DNA of 64,000 nucleotides, taken from Austropuccinia psidii (taxonomy: Eukaryota; Basidiomycota; Pucciniomycetes; Pucciniales; Sphaerophragmiaceae). Location: NCBI GenBank assembly GCA_023105745.1, contig JALGQZ010000009.1, forward strand, positions 13,130,564 through 13,194,563, written 5' to 3'. Below the pieces are notes generated by a model. It was not told where the DNA came from and made no database searches. It saw only the letters and a program-made list of their open reading frames with translations. Numbering within the stretch: the stretch's first letter is position 1; each line of letters starts with the position of its first letter. This document shows, one piece after another, positions 62,201-64,000 of the stretch. A program made the position numbers and the translations under genes.

Positions 62201-64000
62201 TTCTTTTAGCAAAGCAGAACTTTCATATAAATGTAGAAATTGGTGCAGAATTTTTCTCAGTATAGTGCCTCTATAAGTGGATATAAAAAGGACTTGATAG
62301 GGTAAAGATGAAAGCTGGATAATTTGATTATAGGGAAAAAAAGGTTAAGAATGAAAGATGGGTAGGATCTACTATGGCTGCATGGAGGATAATACCTTTA
62401 AGCTTGAGTGCAATATATTCATCAGTAATATCTCTTTATATTAAAATTTCAAATAAAATAGCATAATATTTATTCAGGATGAAAGAATAATTAAAATTGA
62501 TAACTATTCATGTGAAGTAAACTTTACTTACAAAGAATACTTTTCATATAATAAAAAAAAGATAATTATACCTGATTTAAAAAATAGAATTTATTTCACA
62601 AAAGGAGATCCCATGATGTTGTTGGTAGAATCTATAAATTGTATCCATTAGATGCATAAATGTGGTGTTTTTGAATTCTATTACTTGACCGTTATGATTA
62701 AAATCATTTGAAAACTTGTAAAGGTTCAATGGAAAGGCTATGAACTCCTTGATATTGGCATCCCTTGAATTAGGTCTCTGTCAAAATGATGATCACAAAC
62801 CCTCCAGAATATGTTTGGAGTCTTAATTTTTATAACTCAAAAAGGAAATTCATAGAGCTTATGGAAAAGAGTTTTAAAAATATATGGTTGAAGATTTTGA
62901 AAATGATAAAATTGAAAGTGAAAAAAATAAAACAAAACAACATTATATACACACTACACAGCTGATTTTACTTTAACATGGATATATCATAGATGAGGTT
63001 TTTCTAGAACTCCCAAAATACAACTAAGTGAGTAATGGTGAAGTTGCATAATAATATAATTAGTTAGAAAAATCTGAAGGAAATTTATAAGTCTCAAAGT
63101 TTGCTCTCGATAATATATCAATTCTGAATTTTCCAAAAAAGGTTTCATTTGAAGCTATAATGAACTGTTATACTAATAATTTAGGTGGATGTTTCTTCTT
63201 AGATGACCCTGGTAGAACAGACAGAAACTTTTTATATACTTTTATCTTGGCACATATAAGATCATTGGGATGTGTGGCAGTTGCATATTCTTCAAGTGGT
63301 AAGTGATTTTAGTATTGAAAGAGAAAATATATGATAACAGGTTTAAAATTTAGGGAGTGCAATAATAAACTTTATAAATGGAAAAGATTCCAACCCAAAA
63401 TTTGGAACCCCACTTGTGATTTCTTCCAATTAACTCTCTTCAATCCCAAAAAATAGTCAAAATGCAAGTATATTAAGGGTGGATTAAATAATTATTTGGA
63501 CTGACACACTAATGGGTCACAAAAATGGCTTTTAGCTGGTAGATAAATTTCTCAAGGAATTCATAGAAAATGAATAAGCATTTAGTGGAAATCTTGTAGT
63601 AATTTATAGAGATTTCAAGAAATTCTTGTCAGTAATATGGAAAGGAACACATCCACTTATTTTTAAAGAATGTATTGTTAAGTTCAAATTTTTGAAAAAC
63701 CTTAATATTCTCAAGCTTTAATCATATATGAATTCTGCACAAGACATAGAATATTAACAGTTTTTGATCAAAATTGGAATAGAAAAAATGGCAATTACTT
63801 AAAACTGCAAGTAGGATGAATTGAAAATTTTGATTCAACATACTTTTTCAGAGATTAAAAAAGATATAATAATGATGAAGGCTTCTCTGAATAAATAGAA
63901 AATTTCTCTGTGACCTTTTGAGCCAAGAAATACCTGACACTCTCCCTGTACAGGAATTTTCATACACCAGCTTTGATTCAGTTGATGAGGATTCACAAAG
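56256..64000. other. AT-rich flank, no gene recognised
   Basis: Stops in all frames. The longest open stretches (61571-61756 forward, 61934-62212 reverse) have no recognisable domain; the second is Phe/Tyr/Leu-rich as expected of AT-driven sequence. Two short patches are less AT-rich: about 56262-56400 (AGCCCACAGGGAGTCAC, ACCCCCTGGAGC) and 57960-58015 (GTGCCCCAGATTTCCCCC, GGCCAGGGCCC). They may be scraps of old repeats or exons. No further LTR ends or target duplications were seen. Confidence 0.6.

Noticed and set aside
61934..62212. Reverse-strand 92-codon frame in the right flank
   Set aside because: Phe/Tyr/Leu-rich composition expected from AT-rich DNA, no domain, no neighbouring exon evidence.

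Overview
The window is AT-rich eukaryotic DNA dominated by decayed, nested Ty3/gypsy LTR retrotransposons of the chromodomain-bearing type. The Gag and Pol remnants look, from memory and without any search, like the retroelement proteins of rust fungi (Pucciniales), most of all the myrtle rust Austropuccinia psidii, whose genome is very large and repeat-rich. I see no intact host gene, rRNA or CRISPR array. Every retroelement protein is broken by stops or frameshifts, and every retroelement lies on the + strand.

Layout. 1-6590: non-genic AT-rich DNA, with a fragment of a small transposon-like repeat at the left edge and a possible tRNA-like fossil near 2641. 6591-19394: element A (LTRs of about 2.1-2.4 kb), with a 1506-bp solo LTR of another family inserted in its RNase H region (13623-15128, 5-bp target duplication GTACA). 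19465-20026: a 562-bp non-autonomous DNA transposon with long terminal inverted repeats, an 8-bp target duplication (TTAATTTA) and an unusual core of fifteen 21-bp palindromic repeats. 23002-44801: element B, a close relative of A (target duplication ATATG). A solo LTR of a third family (24274-25705) sits in its 5' LTR, and a complete element, C (34040-43647, target duplication ATTAA), sits in its 3' LTR. 45845-56250: element E, a cousin of A and B with diverged LTRs. 56256-64000: no recognisable gene.

Each element follows the order LTR, primer binding site, leader, Gag with a CCHC knuckle, protease, reverse transcriptase, RNase H, integrase, chromodomain, polypurine tract, LTR. Comparing copies suggests that gag is interrupted by short phase-1 introns at matching positions in A, B and E, with a similar one in C; these restore the reading frame where the raw DNA does not. 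The C pol region shows no CG dinucleotide over about 4 kb by eye, and several stops look like C-to-T or G-to-A changes, as expected of methylated, silenced repeats.

Order of events inferred from nesting: A and B inserted first, then family-C and family-D copies inserted into them. Two of the three later insertions left only solo LTRs, so LTR-LTR recombination has been active.
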